From contig FWCC01000144.1 of the NCBI GenBank assembly GCA_900169235.1, positions 699-64,698 of the forward strand: DNA of 64,000 bases. The letters are read 5' to 3'. The notes under the pieces were generated by a model. That model saw nothing but the letters and a program-made list of their open reading frames with translations, made no database searches and had not been told where the DNA came from. A program made the position numbers and the translations under genes. Position 1 is the first letter of the stretch; each line of letters opens with the position of its first letter. Source of the stretch: Zarea fungicola. Lineage: Eukaryota > Ascomycota > Sordariomycetes > Hypocreales > Cordycipitaceae. This document shows positions 41,906 to 54,371 of this stretch, piece after piece.

Positions 41906-43032
41906 ATGACCAAATCCATTCCCATTGCATTTGGATATTTTCCCACAAATTCCTGCTCTCAACAATTTCAAATCACGTCGTCCCAGTCTAGCTCAGGTGC
42001 CGCCACCACAGGCACCGCCGACATGGAGAACATGTCCAAGAACCTATCGCAGCACTTTGCCGAGGCAGACAAGCGCAGCCATGACGTCTGGGTGCATACA
42101 TGCAAGGCGCTCATCGGTCAGCTAGCACGCCCGTTGCTACCACAAATGGGCCTCTCCTCGGACCGCATAGAACCGGTAGCGCTGCTGGACAATGCTGCCG
42201 GTGCGGGTAGCTTGCCGCAGGAGCTGCATGCGTTGCTGCCGCGCAGCACGCTCAAGGCTGGTTCAATCCTGGCGAGTGATGTCTCGGAATCCATGGTGAC
42301 CCTGATGAAGCACCGTGCCGAGTCGGAGGACTGGGTGAATTTCGATGCCCGAGTTCTAGATGCACAGGTGGGTGGTCGTTGTCTCACGGATTCGCCCTAC
42401 AGCTGCTAACGCGTGTTGTGCAGGATACCAAATTACCGCAAAGCACATTTACTCATGTGACAATCTGTCTTGGCTTGCACATTATGCCAGACCCTGATGC
42501 CGCTATCAAGGGTAACAATACTCCATGTCCACCGACAGGCTAGTCATGAGGCAAGCTAACATTGTTCACAGATGCCATCCGGGTTCTTAAACCAGGCGGC
42601 GTCTTTGGCGCCACGACATTCCCCAAACACAAGGAAAACAAGTTTTGGTTCGCAGATATGCGGACAGCGTTTGCATCCATGCCATTCGACGCGCCGTTTC
42701 CCGAGGTGATGCCAATGCAGCTACACTCGTCGGGGCATTGGTACGACAAGGCGTGGCTCGAGACGCATCTACCGTCGCTTGGGCTCAAGAATGTCAAGGT
42801 GACGGAGCAGTCCGGCTCATATCAAATCAAGAACGCAGAGGAGTACATGGACTTTTTTGCCATGATGCTCCCGTTTCTGCTAAAGACATACTGGAGCGAG
42901 GAGCAGTGGGCGGCGCATGATTTGGAAGAGGTTAGAGGGTTGATTCACAAGCACTTGGTTGACAAGCATAATGGGCAAGGCTGGGAGATTAAATGGGATG
43001 TTTTGTACATGACGGGGCTGGCAGATGAATGA
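41906..43032 (+). CDS. SAM-dependent methyltransferase (class I, UbiE/Type 11-like)
   Basis: Three exons: 41906-42367, 42424-42511 and 42572-43032; 336 residues (297 if the ATG at 42023 is used). Motif I is LLDNAAGAGSLPQEL, motif II region ILASDVSESMVTLM, post-motif LDAQDTKLP, then THVTICLGLHIMPDPD and VLKPGGVFGATTF. The C-terminal part resembles fungal methyltransferases of secondary metabolism or stress. The substrate is unknown. The first about 39 residues (Ser/Gln-rich) may be a leader or leader-like extension. It is in tandem with the aldo-keto reductase gene. Confidence 0.88.
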
Positions 43033-43932
43033 GATGAATGAATGGGTTTATGTACACTACTAAAACGAGCATAGTAGGCTTGAAGTGCAGTGGCGGGAAC
43101 ACTCGCTACGGTAATGTCATCTGTACTAGTTGCATGGAATTCTTTTCTAATCATCACTCGGCATGATCTTTTTCAACCCTGAATTATGTGGATTAAAAGA
43201 GCAAACTGTTGCGCCAAAAAGTGGCCAGCCACAACCAAGGCTGGGTTATTATCCTCTATCTGCTTGACACAAACATATACACTTTTATTTTATAAGCTCA
43301 TCATAGCACAGTGCAGGTGAGCCAGAGCCAATACGAGCGCAACAAGGCAGTCCTACGCCCGAACAACAGTAAAACTTTTGGGTTTATATAACTAGAGTAG
43401 AGACCAATTGTTGTCATTTTCAACAGTAGCATGCTCTGCCTCCTCCTCCGAAAGAGAGAAAGGACGTGAAAACGGGAATATACTGACTCAATACAGTGGC
43501 TGGACGATCGATCTGAGCTCCATGCCCGCTGGAAACGGCCGCTAGAGGATGCGCCTTCCACTAGAAACACACTGAAGCCTCCACTCACAGTACCGCTATT
43601 CAGCCCCAAGACCACTAACTTTTAGGCTTGTTAGCGACCAAGCTACCCCTTGCACGTGATGCTTGCTCCGTGATGCCGCTTCACCATCCAACTTGGCAAA
43701 GGTGCAAAAGCCACGTCGCAACGTCCACGAATTGTGCTGCCTAGCGTCTGCATGTGTTTGTGTTTCGAGGTATCGCCGTTGAATAAATAGCTGCAGAAGC
43801 TTCCGAGGAGCTTGAGACCGCCACTACTCCAATGCGACGATAGCTTAGTTTCCTCAGCCTCCCCGTCGACGTTTGTACCGGCCGGCATCACGACTTCCAC
43901 GACCGACAGCCAGCCAGTGGACGACCACAATC
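43033..43932. other. Intergenic, no gene seen
   Basis: Promoter side of the ER membrane protein gene. CT-rich toward 43860-43930. No supported ORF. Confidence 0.4.
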
Positions 43933-44905
43933 ATGTTTGCGCTCACCATCCTACCCGCGCTGGCTGCATTCATCGCCACCGCCGCTGCCGCTGCCGCCAC
44001 AGACATTGATCACTCGGCGCTGCCGTCTTACCACTATGGAGCGCCCATCCAGATTGAGTGCATGAACCGCAGCTCGTACGCAGCCCAACCCATGCCATAC
44101 CAAACCAAACCCATACTATGCCGCCCCCTACATACCATGCCATCCTGCGCATACTAACAAGGTGGACAGCGAAACCGGCGAGCACATCGAGGACAGCAAC
44201 CACCAGTTCCAGTGGATACCCTTCCCCGTCTGCAAGGAAACCACCAAGCCCCTCGAGTTCGGCTACGGCGTCGAGGGCGAGGTCAACTGCACCATCCCCA
44301 TCTCCCACGAGTTCTTCCACCTCCTCGAGTTCTACATCCACAGCGACGCGCCGCTCTCCTGCCGCCTCCCCGCCCGACCCCCGGCCCACGTCACCATTGT
44401 CGGCGAGACACCGGCGCCGCAAGAGTACATCCCCCTCGTCTTCGCCATCGCCGGCACCCTCCAGCTCAGCCACATGCACATCTCGACGCACATGAACGTG
44501 CTCCTCCACGCCGTCCCCAAGCACCACCTGCACCACCACGACAGCGGCGTCCTCGACTCGGCCATTTCCTACAGCACCAGCCCCCTCAGCCACATGCAGG
44601 GCGAGGAGTCGACCAAGCTGACCATTGGCGAGCCACTGCCCCTGCGCTTCTCCGTCCGCTGGTTCCCCACGCCGCATCTGCCGCACTCGGAGGGCCGCGT
44701 CGAGTGGCAGGGCCTGGGCGGGCATATTTACGCGAGCACCGTCTTTTACAGCCTCGTGTCCTTTGTGGCCGGTGGGCTGGTGGCCGCCATGTATACCATG
44801 GGCGTGATTCTACCGCGCAGATTAAAGGGGCGAGCGCTGGGCGGTGCGACGCCATTGGGCCATGGTGTAGGCAATGGCTGGGGGTACTCGAAGCGCATGG
44901 ACTAG
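43933..44905 (+). CDS. Type I single-pass membrane protein, conserved in fungi, unknown function
   Basis: Two exons: 43933-44075 and 44170-44905; 292 residues. Acceptor 44169 was chosen because it restores the frame at NRSSETGEH. The signal peptide (LTILPALAAFIATAAAAAA) precedes a luminal domain with N-x-S/T sites and Cys pairs (IECMNRS, FPVCKE, VNCTI, LSCRL). A membrane helix lies near the end (FYSLVSFVAGGLVAAMYTMG) followed by a short basic cytosolic tail. The layout fits an ER or Golgi protein with a beta-rich luminal domain. I do not recognise the family by name. The gene is very GC-rich at third positions, unlike the AT-rich surroundings, as in highly expressed conserved genes. It is convergent with the EXPERA gene. 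Confidence 0.7.
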
Positions 44906-45121
44906 GTTTTTTTCAAGGATTTTACTTCTTTTTTTTTTGTCATGTTTTTTTGTGTACGAAAACGGAGGAAAAGAAAAATGTACAACGCTAGAAACGAGAA
45001 TCATGTCACGAGGCCATTTACGCCGTCTGCTTCTGTATTTTTATCTCAAAGCTGTACTGGTACAGCCAAAATTCATTCCATAATTTAAGAAAATTGATCA
45101 ATACCTTCAAGTAATAACTGA

Positions 45122-45788
45122 CTACTCGTCCTTGTCTTTATTGTTTGTGGCCTGCACACGAGGCAGCAATCGCAGAAACATGTCAACCGCCAACACCGCA
45201 GCTACATAAAATATTAGCAATTTCGTGACCCAGAGAGAGAATGTCAACTTACGAATCACGACAAACGGCAGATATGTCCCATACAGCAACGAACCCTTCT
45301 TCTCCGCCGCCACCTCATCCGGTCCCATGTGCAGCAGCTCAAAGCAGCACGCCGCCGAGCCCATGAAGGTGAGGCACCCAAACGCCAGCCCAGCCAGCTC
45401 CGCCGCGCCCGTCATGCGCCGCCTTGAAGCGAGCTGCGAGACGAGAAACGCCGCGAGCGGAAACTGCACGAGCCCTTCAATGTACACAAAGACCCGGAAC
45501 CACGGCGCGCTGTGCACCGCCGACGAGGCGTTGAAGAAGGGATCGCCAGAGGAGGCGAGGTAGTTGCGGCGCAGGCCCACGAGGAAATGCAGCGGTGCGT
45601 CGGCTGGTTCCCACAGCCATCCGGGGTAGAATTCCACCAGATCAAGACCTGGGGAGAAGAAAAGAAGAATATGGTGTTAGCAGATACATTGGTAAGAGGA
45701 GGACGGGACAGAATGTACAGAGTATGCCTGTGAGTTGGAGGCCGATGATGAGCAGATATGCCCAATCACGCACTGGTTTCGTCGACAT
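45122..45788 (-). CDS. EXPERA-domain membrane protein (TMEM97/EBP-like)
   Basis: Three exons: 45788-45719, 45648-45253 and 45201-45122; 181 residues. Four membrane helices: YLLIIGLQLTGILCLDLVEF, a second starting WFRVFVYIEGLVQFPLAAFL, a third around GLAFGCLTFMGSAACCFELL, and a fourth at VIPAVLAVDMFLRLL. The conserved acidic residues (Asp/Glu in helix 1-2, VYIEGLVQFP) and the P-FLVGLRRNY loop match the EXPERA fold of EBP, TM6SF2 and TMEM97. Members bind or isomerise sterols, or regulate sterol transport in the ER. The last intron was accepted because it gives YLPFVVIPAVL, the family form; read-through gives a longer but less family-like end. Confidence 0.8.
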
Positions 45789-46170
45789 GATGGATGATTA
45801 ATTATTCACGTAGAGGTAAAACAGTCAGGCTCCTGGTATGATTACGCTTCGAGGAATCAGATTAGATGGTAAAACGTATTACCGACGAGTCAGTTTTGCC
45901 TGGTGGCGATCAGGGGAAAGTGGAATTGAAAGTGGGACCTCCGGACCGGTGCCGAGCCGGATCGTGGACCGACTTACACGGACAAATTATTCCTTTTTTT
46001 ATCCAAAACTTTTACACAAATTTGAAAATAATGACAACTGGTTGATCTGCGTAAATCTCGATAAGGTGGTGCGTATCATTTCAACTGGCATCCAAGTCAG
46101 GTTTATGTACAAATGGCTACAAATGATAAATATACAGGATTTGGCAATCTGGACTCGGCACATCCCACCC
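45789..46170. other. Intergenic
   Basis: Short promoter region of the EXPERA gene and 3' region of the transcription factor gene. Nothing else seen. Confidence 0.4.
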
Positions 46171-48720
46171 CTACAGAGTGTTCTGCACAATGTTAAACCC
46201 CCCAAACGGCGGTGGCTGTGCCCACATGAGCATCTCCTGCCAAAACGTATCGTCAAACTGATAATCCGGCAAGAAACTAGGAATCGGCTGCTGATCCGTC
46301 TCCAGCGGAACGCCGCCACCACCACCACCACTCACGCCCGGCATTGAGGCATCACAGCCACCGCCCAGATGTTGCTGTCCTCCAGAGAGGCCGCCGGTTT
46401 CCTCCTCTTGTGGCATTGACGCCGCCATCGCAGCAGCTGCCACTTCATCAACAGTCCCATCCGCGGGTTCGACATCCATCGAGGGGTCGCCATCATCCCG
46501 GCCAGTCCCTTGGCCCCCGCCAGCCGCGGCGGCCGCCTCCTCCGTCTCGATCCTCGTCTGGTACCACTGCTGGATCCACCGCATCTTTTGCGCGTACATT
46601 TCAAACAGCGTCATCTTGTCGTCCATCATCTGCCGCCGCCGCCCGCACCCCTGCGCCCACTCCCCCGCACGCTCAAACTGCGCCGCCAGCCGCACCATGG
46701 CGGCCCCGTAGTCAAACGAGCGCCGCGCCACCGCCGGGTCCCAGTCCTCGGCCGCGTGGAACAGCACCCGCGAGGAGGTGACGACGGTAAAGGCCACGAA
46801 CCCCGTCGTGGTGGACGGGCGGAGCGTCGTCTCGGCCATGGAGAGGGAGCTGCGCACCTCGAAGAAAGTACGGCACGCCTCGACGAGACGCCACAGCATG
46901 TCGCTGCGGCGAAAGGGGGGGAGGCCGCTGGCGTTGGCGCTGTTGTCCATGTTGGGCGTCGCGGGCTGCATGCCCAGCACGGGCTCGTAGAGGCGCACTA
47001 GGAGGGCGTGGTAGAGAAGCCGAAACATTGCTGTAAAAGAAGATGAAATGTGTTAGTCCACTCCATGCCAAGGGTGGGGTGGCGGGTAAGGAAAGACTTA
47101 CAGCTATTTTGTACCTCTGCTCTCTGTGATTTGACAAACTTTTCCATGTTATCCCGCGTCAGGGTCATGGTCATTTCCTGCGCGTGGCCGTATACAATCG
47201 ACGACGGGCCCCATACGTATTCCGTCCCCGGCAGCGCACTCAGACCCTTTTGCGCGATGCGCTGGAGGCGTACGCTCGCCGTCATTAGCTCGTCGAGCGG
47301 GTGCTCGCACAATGCCGCCATGGACTCGCAGCATTTCGTCAAGTACATGTTCCACGAGACACCAGGTCCCCTGCGAAACATGGTCATTGTGCTAGAGGCT
47401 GGTCAGCGACACTTGCAATGGGAAAGTAGAATGAGTCTGCCAAGATACGTACACTGATGATGCATGGTGAAGACCCAGAACCGCACGGATCTCGGCTGGC
47501 GTGTGGGCTCTTCGCTTCTTCATTAGATGCGTCTTGTTCATGTGGCACCACGCCGCCCCTAGTAACGACTGGCGTTGTACCTGGCCACTTTCCGGCGGCC
47601 AGTCTAGCCTTAGGTCCAGAATAATATTTTGCGCGAGGTTGATGAAGACCGGCGTGTCGGAGTCTATAAAGAAGTGAAACGAGCCCCTGCAAACGGTGTT
47701 AACAGCGTGATTTATCAAATTGCTCTCGGTGTACGTACCATACTAGGTGGATCAGAATCGCTTGCAAAATCTCCAGCGTCTTCTCCTGCCGGACAATGAT
47801 GCGCTCGGCCAGATACTGCCGCAGCCACTTCTTGATGGACGTGTCCACCTCCTCCGACGTGTGCGCCACGGCCGCCATGATCATCCAGAACAGCGCCGGG
47901 GCGTTGTAGTACAGCTCGTGCGGCTTGGTCGTCTCCTCTATGATTACAAACGGGAACATGGGCATGTAGTCCCTGCGGTACGTGTGCAGGTACTCGGCGG
48001 CCTCGGTGATGGTCATGCTGAAGCCCGGCACGAGCTCAAACTTCTCCGCCGCCCCGCGGTCCACAAAGCCGGTCCTGGTCGGCGACTCGAGCTCGCCAAT
48101 CTGCTCGGCTGCCTGGCGCGCCTCGGGCGGCAGCGAATGGTATGGCCACGGCGCCGCCGCCGCCGCGCCGCTTCTCGGCGCGCACTGGCTGCTGTCTGGT
48201 GTGAGTGGTGATGGCGCATTGGCCGGGTTTGATGATGATGCTGTGGTGCTCGGGCCGCTCATTTGGCTGGCTCTCTGATTGGACTCGAGGATGGACATGA
48301 TGCCATCCAGCTTTTGCTCCAGCTGCGCGACTCGACTGCACGGTGAGGCAGGGTTCAAGGTTAGCAGAACAGTAGTTTATCATTTTTAGTTACCGGCGAC
48401 ATCCGGAACTCACTTTGATTTGCCTCTCTTTTTTCGTGGCACGCTGCTGGGCACACCACAGGATATTCCCAGCCGCTCGCACCTAAAACAAACTCCTGTT
48501 AGCCGGGCACACTCCCACCTACAGCGGCTACATGAAGGACATGCATGCATGTATGATTTACATACCTGGTGCACGCCGTCTTATCTGTCGGTGATGCCCC
48601 GGCCGGCCACCGGCATTTCATCTTGAGCCGGGAGCAATTGGCACAAGCCCGCATTTTGATGCCGCTCGCCTGCTGAGGCGATGGCCAGCCATTCGAGGCG
48701 GCGGATGCGCCAGACGCCAT
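46171..48720 (-). CDS. Zn2Cys6 transcription factor
   Basis: Six exons: 48720-48566, 48482-48414, 48335-47739, 47686-47453, 47391-47102 and 47030-46171; 734 residues, all joins in frame. The binuclear zinc cluster is at residues about 26-60: CANCSRLKMKC, then CTRCERLGISC, interrupted by the first intron. The spacing between the third and fourth cysteines is 13 residues, slightly longer than usual. A basic linker (PRKKRGKS) and a coiled-coil start (VAQLEQKLDGIMSILE) follow. The middle region (ALFWMIMAAVAH, FINLAQNIILDLRLDWP, HLMKKRRAHTPAEIRAVLG) matches the fungal transcription-factor domain. Its tail is Gly/Ala/Glu-rich, with a Gly6 run, and may activate transcription. The target genes are unknown; no adjacent cluster makes one obvious. 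Confidence 0.9.
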
Positions 48721-49422
48721 TGCTTCGTGTGTCTCTTCACCACTAACGTCTCGGAGAAAAATGGAATTAATTCAGGTAAGTAAAGACTATGAAGCGACTG
48801 GATTTGAATATTGCAGTGACATTATTTTTTTGTTTGCTTCCAGAATAAACCGCAGCAGTGACGACACAATTTCATGCATGGTTACGAATGGGTCGGCCAC
48901 CGGAGTTAACGGAGCGACCGGTCCGCACCAGTCTTGGAACAGCTAGGCTGTGCAAAAGCCTCGCCCAAGCCATTGATGAAGTCGGAGTCGGAATTTCCTT
49001 AATAGCCGTATCCGACCGCCGAACAAATATGGGCTCATTCTGGGCTCTTGGCAGCGTGGTTCGTAGAACCCTTGTCAATGGCGGAAGCATGGTACACATT
49101 TCACTGGACAACAACTTTGATGTGATGAGTAAATTAAAATTAAGGAGTGTGGCAAGGCTATGCGTATCATGCCTTGAAAAGAAGTAGAGAAAAAGTAAGT
49201 ACACCAAACTCAGGGTATCGAAGAAGCGAAGAAAAAAACACCCTTGCAAAAAATACACAAATAATAAGAACTAAAAGTTAGGAAGTCCAGTCCTGTTCGC
49301 GTTCCAATTTCCCAATAAACCCATATCCTTCACATCATGATCCTTTTTGAATAACAAATATTATTATATCATTTTTAGACTTGCCAAAGCAATTTTTTTT
49401 TCAGAGCTACTGAAACCATTCT
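48721..49422. other. Intergenic between two minus-strand genes
   Basis: AT-rich in the part nearest the RGS gene. Short ORFs at 48761-49187 have no domain. Confidence 0.4.
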
Positions 49423-51180
49423 TTAAACAGTCTCGGCGGTGCTAGAGGCATCAAATGAGCGACGCTCCTTGATAAACTTGGGCCAGGTGTTTGTGAGAAT
49501 GAGATACTTGATGCTGAGCTCCGCCTCGGCAAAGACATTCTCGTCAAACGCGTCCGGGATGGCGCCCGTGTAGCGGATGACGGCCGCGGCATTCTCCGCC
49601 GGGTCGCGCGGCGCGTCCGCAAACGGTGTCGCCGGGTCGTACGTGTTGGACTCCTGGTTGACCACGAGCCGGGCCGCATCCTCAAAGACGCCCTCAAGCT
49701 TGCGGAAGTCCTGCGAGGAGAGGTTGAGCTGGAACTCGGCGCACGAGGCGCTGATGAAGTCGAGGTAGATGTGCAGCGCGCCCTCAAACATTTCGCGCGA
49801 GCGCGGCGACGACGATGTCGGCGAGTCGAGCGACTTTTCGTCTTCTGTGCTGCTGGTGCTGCCGCTGCGGTTCTTTTGGGCCAGGTCGTGGGCGAGCTTC
49901 CAGTCGCGGACGCGCATGAGAAAGGCCACGTTCTCGCCCGAAAAGTCCTTGAGGGCGGAAAACTCCTGGAGAGGCTCGGGGTTCTTCTCGAGGGTGTGCT
50001 CGAGCGCGTCCATGGTCAGGATGGAGCCGCCGGAGCCGGAGCCGACTGAAGGCGCGGCGCGAGACATGCGAGACGCCCAGGTGGTGCCCGACGTCTCAGA
50101 GTGCAGCGACTTGCCGTCCTTGCCAGCGGCGGCGCCGCCGAAGCGCTGGCGCGACTCCCAGCGGGCAATGGACTCGAGCGTCTCCTGGCTCAGGTTGCGC
50201 GCCTTGCGCACCTCCCACACAGGGAGGAAGACGGTGAAGATCTCAAGGAACGTGATGGACACGGCAATCCACATGGGCGGGATGAAGTAGTTGTTGACGG
50301 GACCCATGGCGGGAACGTAGAGAGCAATGAGCCACATGGGGGCGGCGTGAAGGCTTTACATGACAATGTTAGCATGAAACCTGCGCAAGGTGACCAAGAG
50401 GAAGCAAGGGTGTGTGAGGACTTACCTAGAAAGACAGCATCCGATGGTCTGGAGGCGCCAGCCCTGGGTGTCGTGGACCTTGCGGGCATTGAAGAGAATG
50501 ATGGGGGCGACGATCCAGGCCCAGAAGAACTGCCAGAAGATGGACGGCCACCACTCCCAGCCGCGGCCCTGCGCCGTCTTGACCTCCATGGGGGTGCCGG
50601 TGACCTCGGTGCCGTCGACGCCCCACGAGTCGTGGAACTTGCGGGAGATGAGGAACATGAAGACGGTCAGGCTGACGTGCAGGCTCATGCCCACGGCGAC
50701 GGTCATGAGCGTCTTGTTGCTGTAGTCGAGCTGCTGCCACCAGACCTTGACCGCCTCGCGCAGCGAGATGCGGCCGGTACGGCGGGTGAAGATGCGGTAG
50801 GGCTCCGTGGTGCGCTTGGCGTACTTTTTCTGGGCGTTGGCGACGTACAGGAAGCGCGTGTTGGAGGCGTGGAAGAGGGCGATGCCAAGCGGCAGCCAGA
50901 TGCCCATAATCCAGTACTCGGCCACCTCGGGCATCAGAGGCCCGTAGACGTAGCCGGTCACGACGCAGATCCAGTAGATGTGCATGAAGAGGATGCCCAC
51001 AAAGGCAATAGGCAGACCGCGGATGCGGAGGACCTGCGTCTTGCGCTTGATCCACAGATACGCCATGGCCGCGAACAGGACGAGCGACCAGGCCGTGGCA
51101 AAGGTGATGTAGAAGATGCCGACGCCATTGACCCTGGCTACGGGCTTGGTGTCTGGCGTGTTGCCGAGTTCAGAGCCCAT
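49423..51180 (-). CDS. Seven-transmembrane RGS domain protein
   Basis: Two exons: 51180-50426 and 50353-49423; 561 residues. The frame extends to 51207 with GTG; the ATG at 51180 is used. Seven hydrophobic helices occupy residues about 15-300 (first IFYITFATAWSLVLFAAMAY; last MWIAVSITFLEIFTVFLPVW). The cytosolic C-terminal part, residues about 345-545, is a regulator of G-protein signalling domain: LQEFSALKDFSGENVAFL, then FEGALHIYLDFI and CAEFQLNLSSQDFRKLE. A Ser/Asp-rich insertion (about 40 residues) lies between the first and later helices of the RGS fold. It would speed GTP hydrolysis on a G-alpha subunit at the membrane, possibly combined with ligand sensing. Filamentous fungi have such GPCR-RGS hybrids (GprK and Rgs7 types). 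Confidence 0.88.
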
Positions 51181-54100
51181 CTTGTAGGCTTTGTGTACTG
51201 AACTCACTACCTGTTATTTTAACGAAGAGAATGAAAATAAAGGAATGTAAACGATTCAAGTAATTGCCAATGATGAGGCCAGTAACGCACTAATGGGCTG
51301 ATGATAGTAGAGAGAGAGCGCCGTGATTCACAATGCGATAGTTATGATGCGGATAGCCGTCTTCATATATGTCGTGGGCCAACTGGGATGGCGTCTCCAG
51401 TTCTCTACTTGCTGCGCCGTTGCCGTGAAGGGATCAGGGATCTGCCAACCCTCGGACGTTTTCACGCATGAATAAGTAAAAAGCAAATTATAAATCGTCT
51501 GGCTGCTTGGCTGCCACGCGAATCTTGCTATGTGATGGGGTGATTGCTGTGCAAGGATGGGGAGTGAGGCGGCCGATAAAAAATCTGGGGCCTGAGCACC
51601 ACGACATGCAGGGGCACGGCCGTGGAAATTTGGTTATACTAAGGATTTTGGGTTTTCATTCTCCCATCGCTGCCCTTTTTGGACCAAGGACGGGGGTGGT
51701 TCAAGTGACAGGTATCAAGCTCTGGGCTGGGGAGGGAGAGGGGGCCGTACCGTCACTCCGAGAGGCTGGTGGATGGGCGATTGAGGTGTGTGTGGTGCGT
51801 CTGTGGGCTGGATGAGAGACATGGACTTGGAGTCAACTAATGAGCAAGTAGTTACAGTGGGCATCGATGCATGAATGCTGCTAAAGTGTGTTGATCAACA
51901 GCACAGCTCCACGGCCCGAGGACAGTTGTGAGACATGCTCCATTCCAGTTTGCTTTTGAACTTGTCTGTGGCGCTGCGCAGTTGCAAAATCTCGGCCAAC
52001 CACATGGAAAATGTGTTGACCTGTCTCTGGCAAACGTTGCATTGCAATTCAGTGGCATATGATGAATCGCCAGACACGGCCGGGTTGGAGCTAATGAGAA
52101 ACCTTGTGATGGGAGAGATCCAGAAGGTTGGGAATCAACGGTCTCTCCGCTGTCCTCGGGTTTGGTCGGAAATATTACTAGGGTCAAGGATATCGTTTCT
52201 GATCGTCATTGGCCCCGAATAATACAGGTAATTAAATAAACTTCACTGTGATACGAAATCGACGAATGGCATAGGGGCCAGAACAATCGGCAATTGCATT
52301 GAGTTTCTGTACAGAGTCATGAGTAGTTGGGGGTCAGCGACGGAATTGCGACCGCGGCTGGGTCCAAGACAAGTGACGCGGGTGATGGCCGCGTCTTGCC
52401 CCTGTCTTGTCACAATCACACAGGCTTGGCAGGCAAGAATCCATCAGGAGACCTTGCATGCATCAGTTTTTATCCATATCTGACAAGAGGGCGCCAGAAA
52501 CAGCTGGGTTAAAGAAAAAATCGTAACTCGTCACTTTTCTCGCTTGGGGCCAAGAGAAAAGCAAGTTGAGAGGCATATACGGGACAACGAGAAAAGGGAA
52601 AAAGTAACAAATGAAGCTAAACCAGCACGCCGTTAGGCCGAAGCTAAATGCGAGAGCGTGCCAAACTGTCTTTCGTCGAGCTCGCGTGGTTACGCACAGG
52701 CGAAGCTGTCCTGATCTGCTGGCTGATCATTGACCAAGCAACACGGCGAAGGGCTTGTAGCACAGTTGAGGGTGGCAGCCAGAACAGTGACCTGGGTCGA
52801 TACTAGCACAATGGGAAAAAGAAATGGTTCATTCAAAGCTCGATTCGTACCATCAAGTCTTGAAATGTGGCTTGCGGAGCCACTTGACAAAAGCAACATC
52901 CGCGCTTTTCAGCGATCGGCAGGCTGAACTGTGGCCAAAAAGAAAGCAAAAAAGGATATATCAAAGCCACGAAGCCCAACGCTCGTTCGTAGACAAAATC
53001 TTTCTTTTTCTCGTTTTCCCGTTTTATTTTATTTGTTTTTTATCTCGCTACAACAACTTCTCTGAGCCAAATACTTGAGAATGTGGTGACCAATTTCCCA
53101 CGTCACAAGTTGCGCCTGGGCAGTGTAGGAAAAGATGATTCTCATGCAAGTGCCGAGTTTACTGAGCGACAGGGTCGTACGACTCGAGCTGGAAGCAATT
53201 GGGCATAATATTCATGATCTGCCCCCCCGTCACCTGCTTTCGCACAGTTGTGGCTTGTCCCATCATCATCTAGCAAACCCAGGAACTCGGTTTGTGCTAA
53301 TGATTACCCTTGTTAATAAGAGTGATTTTCTTACTAGATGGAGAGATCTGTACAGAAAAACGCCCAAAAAATTTACCCTTCTCTATTCACACTGCGAGCC
53401 CACCCAAAGCCCCCTCGCCACCCGCAGCCCCCATAGTATTTCTGGGGCTCATTTACCTGTCATTTCGGATGTGGCAAAGGCTGGACGAAAGGACCTGCAT
53501 ATCGGCGTGATATATTTTATGGGTGGGTGGCAGCCGGGTCGACCAGACCTGTGGGCTGGCTGGGCTGGAGCACGGACGTCGCCCTTTCTCCCCTCCCGCT
53601 GAAGTTGTTGCCCATCTATCCTGCAGGTAGGGATAATTAACCCACAATCAAAAGCGGCCCCAGCACAAAGCAAATTGGGGTTCTTATTCCGCACTCCGGA
53701 AAAGCTTGCGAGTCATTAGGGATCGCCAGTTGTGCCCGTCTGGACTGTATCCGGCGCGAGTTGGATAAGAGTGCAGTATCTTCCAGTACCAGAATTTAGG
53801 CGCCGTTTAGTTAAACTGTCAAACAGGCCGGTAACCGGTTGGTCCTTGTTTGAAACTTCTCTTTTTACACTTTGCACTACTCTTGCCATGTGGCCACTCT
53901 AGTTACCGTCCTGGCCGCGAAACAAGTGCCCAGTGTCAGCTATCGGCCCAGGTAAAAAGCACAAATGTCGCTCGCTATATTGCACTGAGTCTTGCTAGAA
54001 TTTGGCTAGAAAGGTATCCAACTCAGTCCCTTCGGCAGTGTTTCTGGCTCACGCTTTGATCGCAGGCACAGTCCAGCGCTAGACAGGGAAACCTTGGATG

Positions 54101-54371
54101 TCTTGCGTAGTTGTCTTGGTCAGGGATCAGCATTTTAGTGTCCAAGTAGGGCAAACAAAACAAAGTGGTTAGTAAACTGGCAAAATCGATCAAGGGGAGG
54201 CAAAAGCCCACCATACGCGACCATGTCATTCGGTGATAAATGACGACAGTAATCTTGGAGAAACACGGTAATTTATCACAGTCGTATCCATTATTGCATC
54301 TAACACAAAGAGCAACTCTGTTCGATTAATCAACGATGGTATCAATGTTCATGCATGCCATCCACCCCAGC
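51181..54371. other. 3.2-kb gene-free region upstream of the RGS gene
   Basis: No domain-bearing ORF on either strand. It has pyrimidine-rich tracts (52995-53045) and pairs of short AT and GC blocks. Long upstream regions like this are common before fungal signalling genes and may hold a long 5' leader, upstream ORFs or a leader intron. No transposon-like repeat was recognised. Confidence 0.45.

Noticed and set aside
43801..45083. Long overlapping ORFs on both strands across the GC-rich ER-protein gene (for example 43970-44725 minus)
   Set aside because: They are shadows caused by high third-position GC; only the plus-strand frame has a signal peptide, cysteines and a membrane helix.
50101..51201. 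366-codon plus-strand ORF opposite the RGS gene
   Set aside because: His/Asp/Gly-rich antisense shadow of GC-rich codons; no domain.
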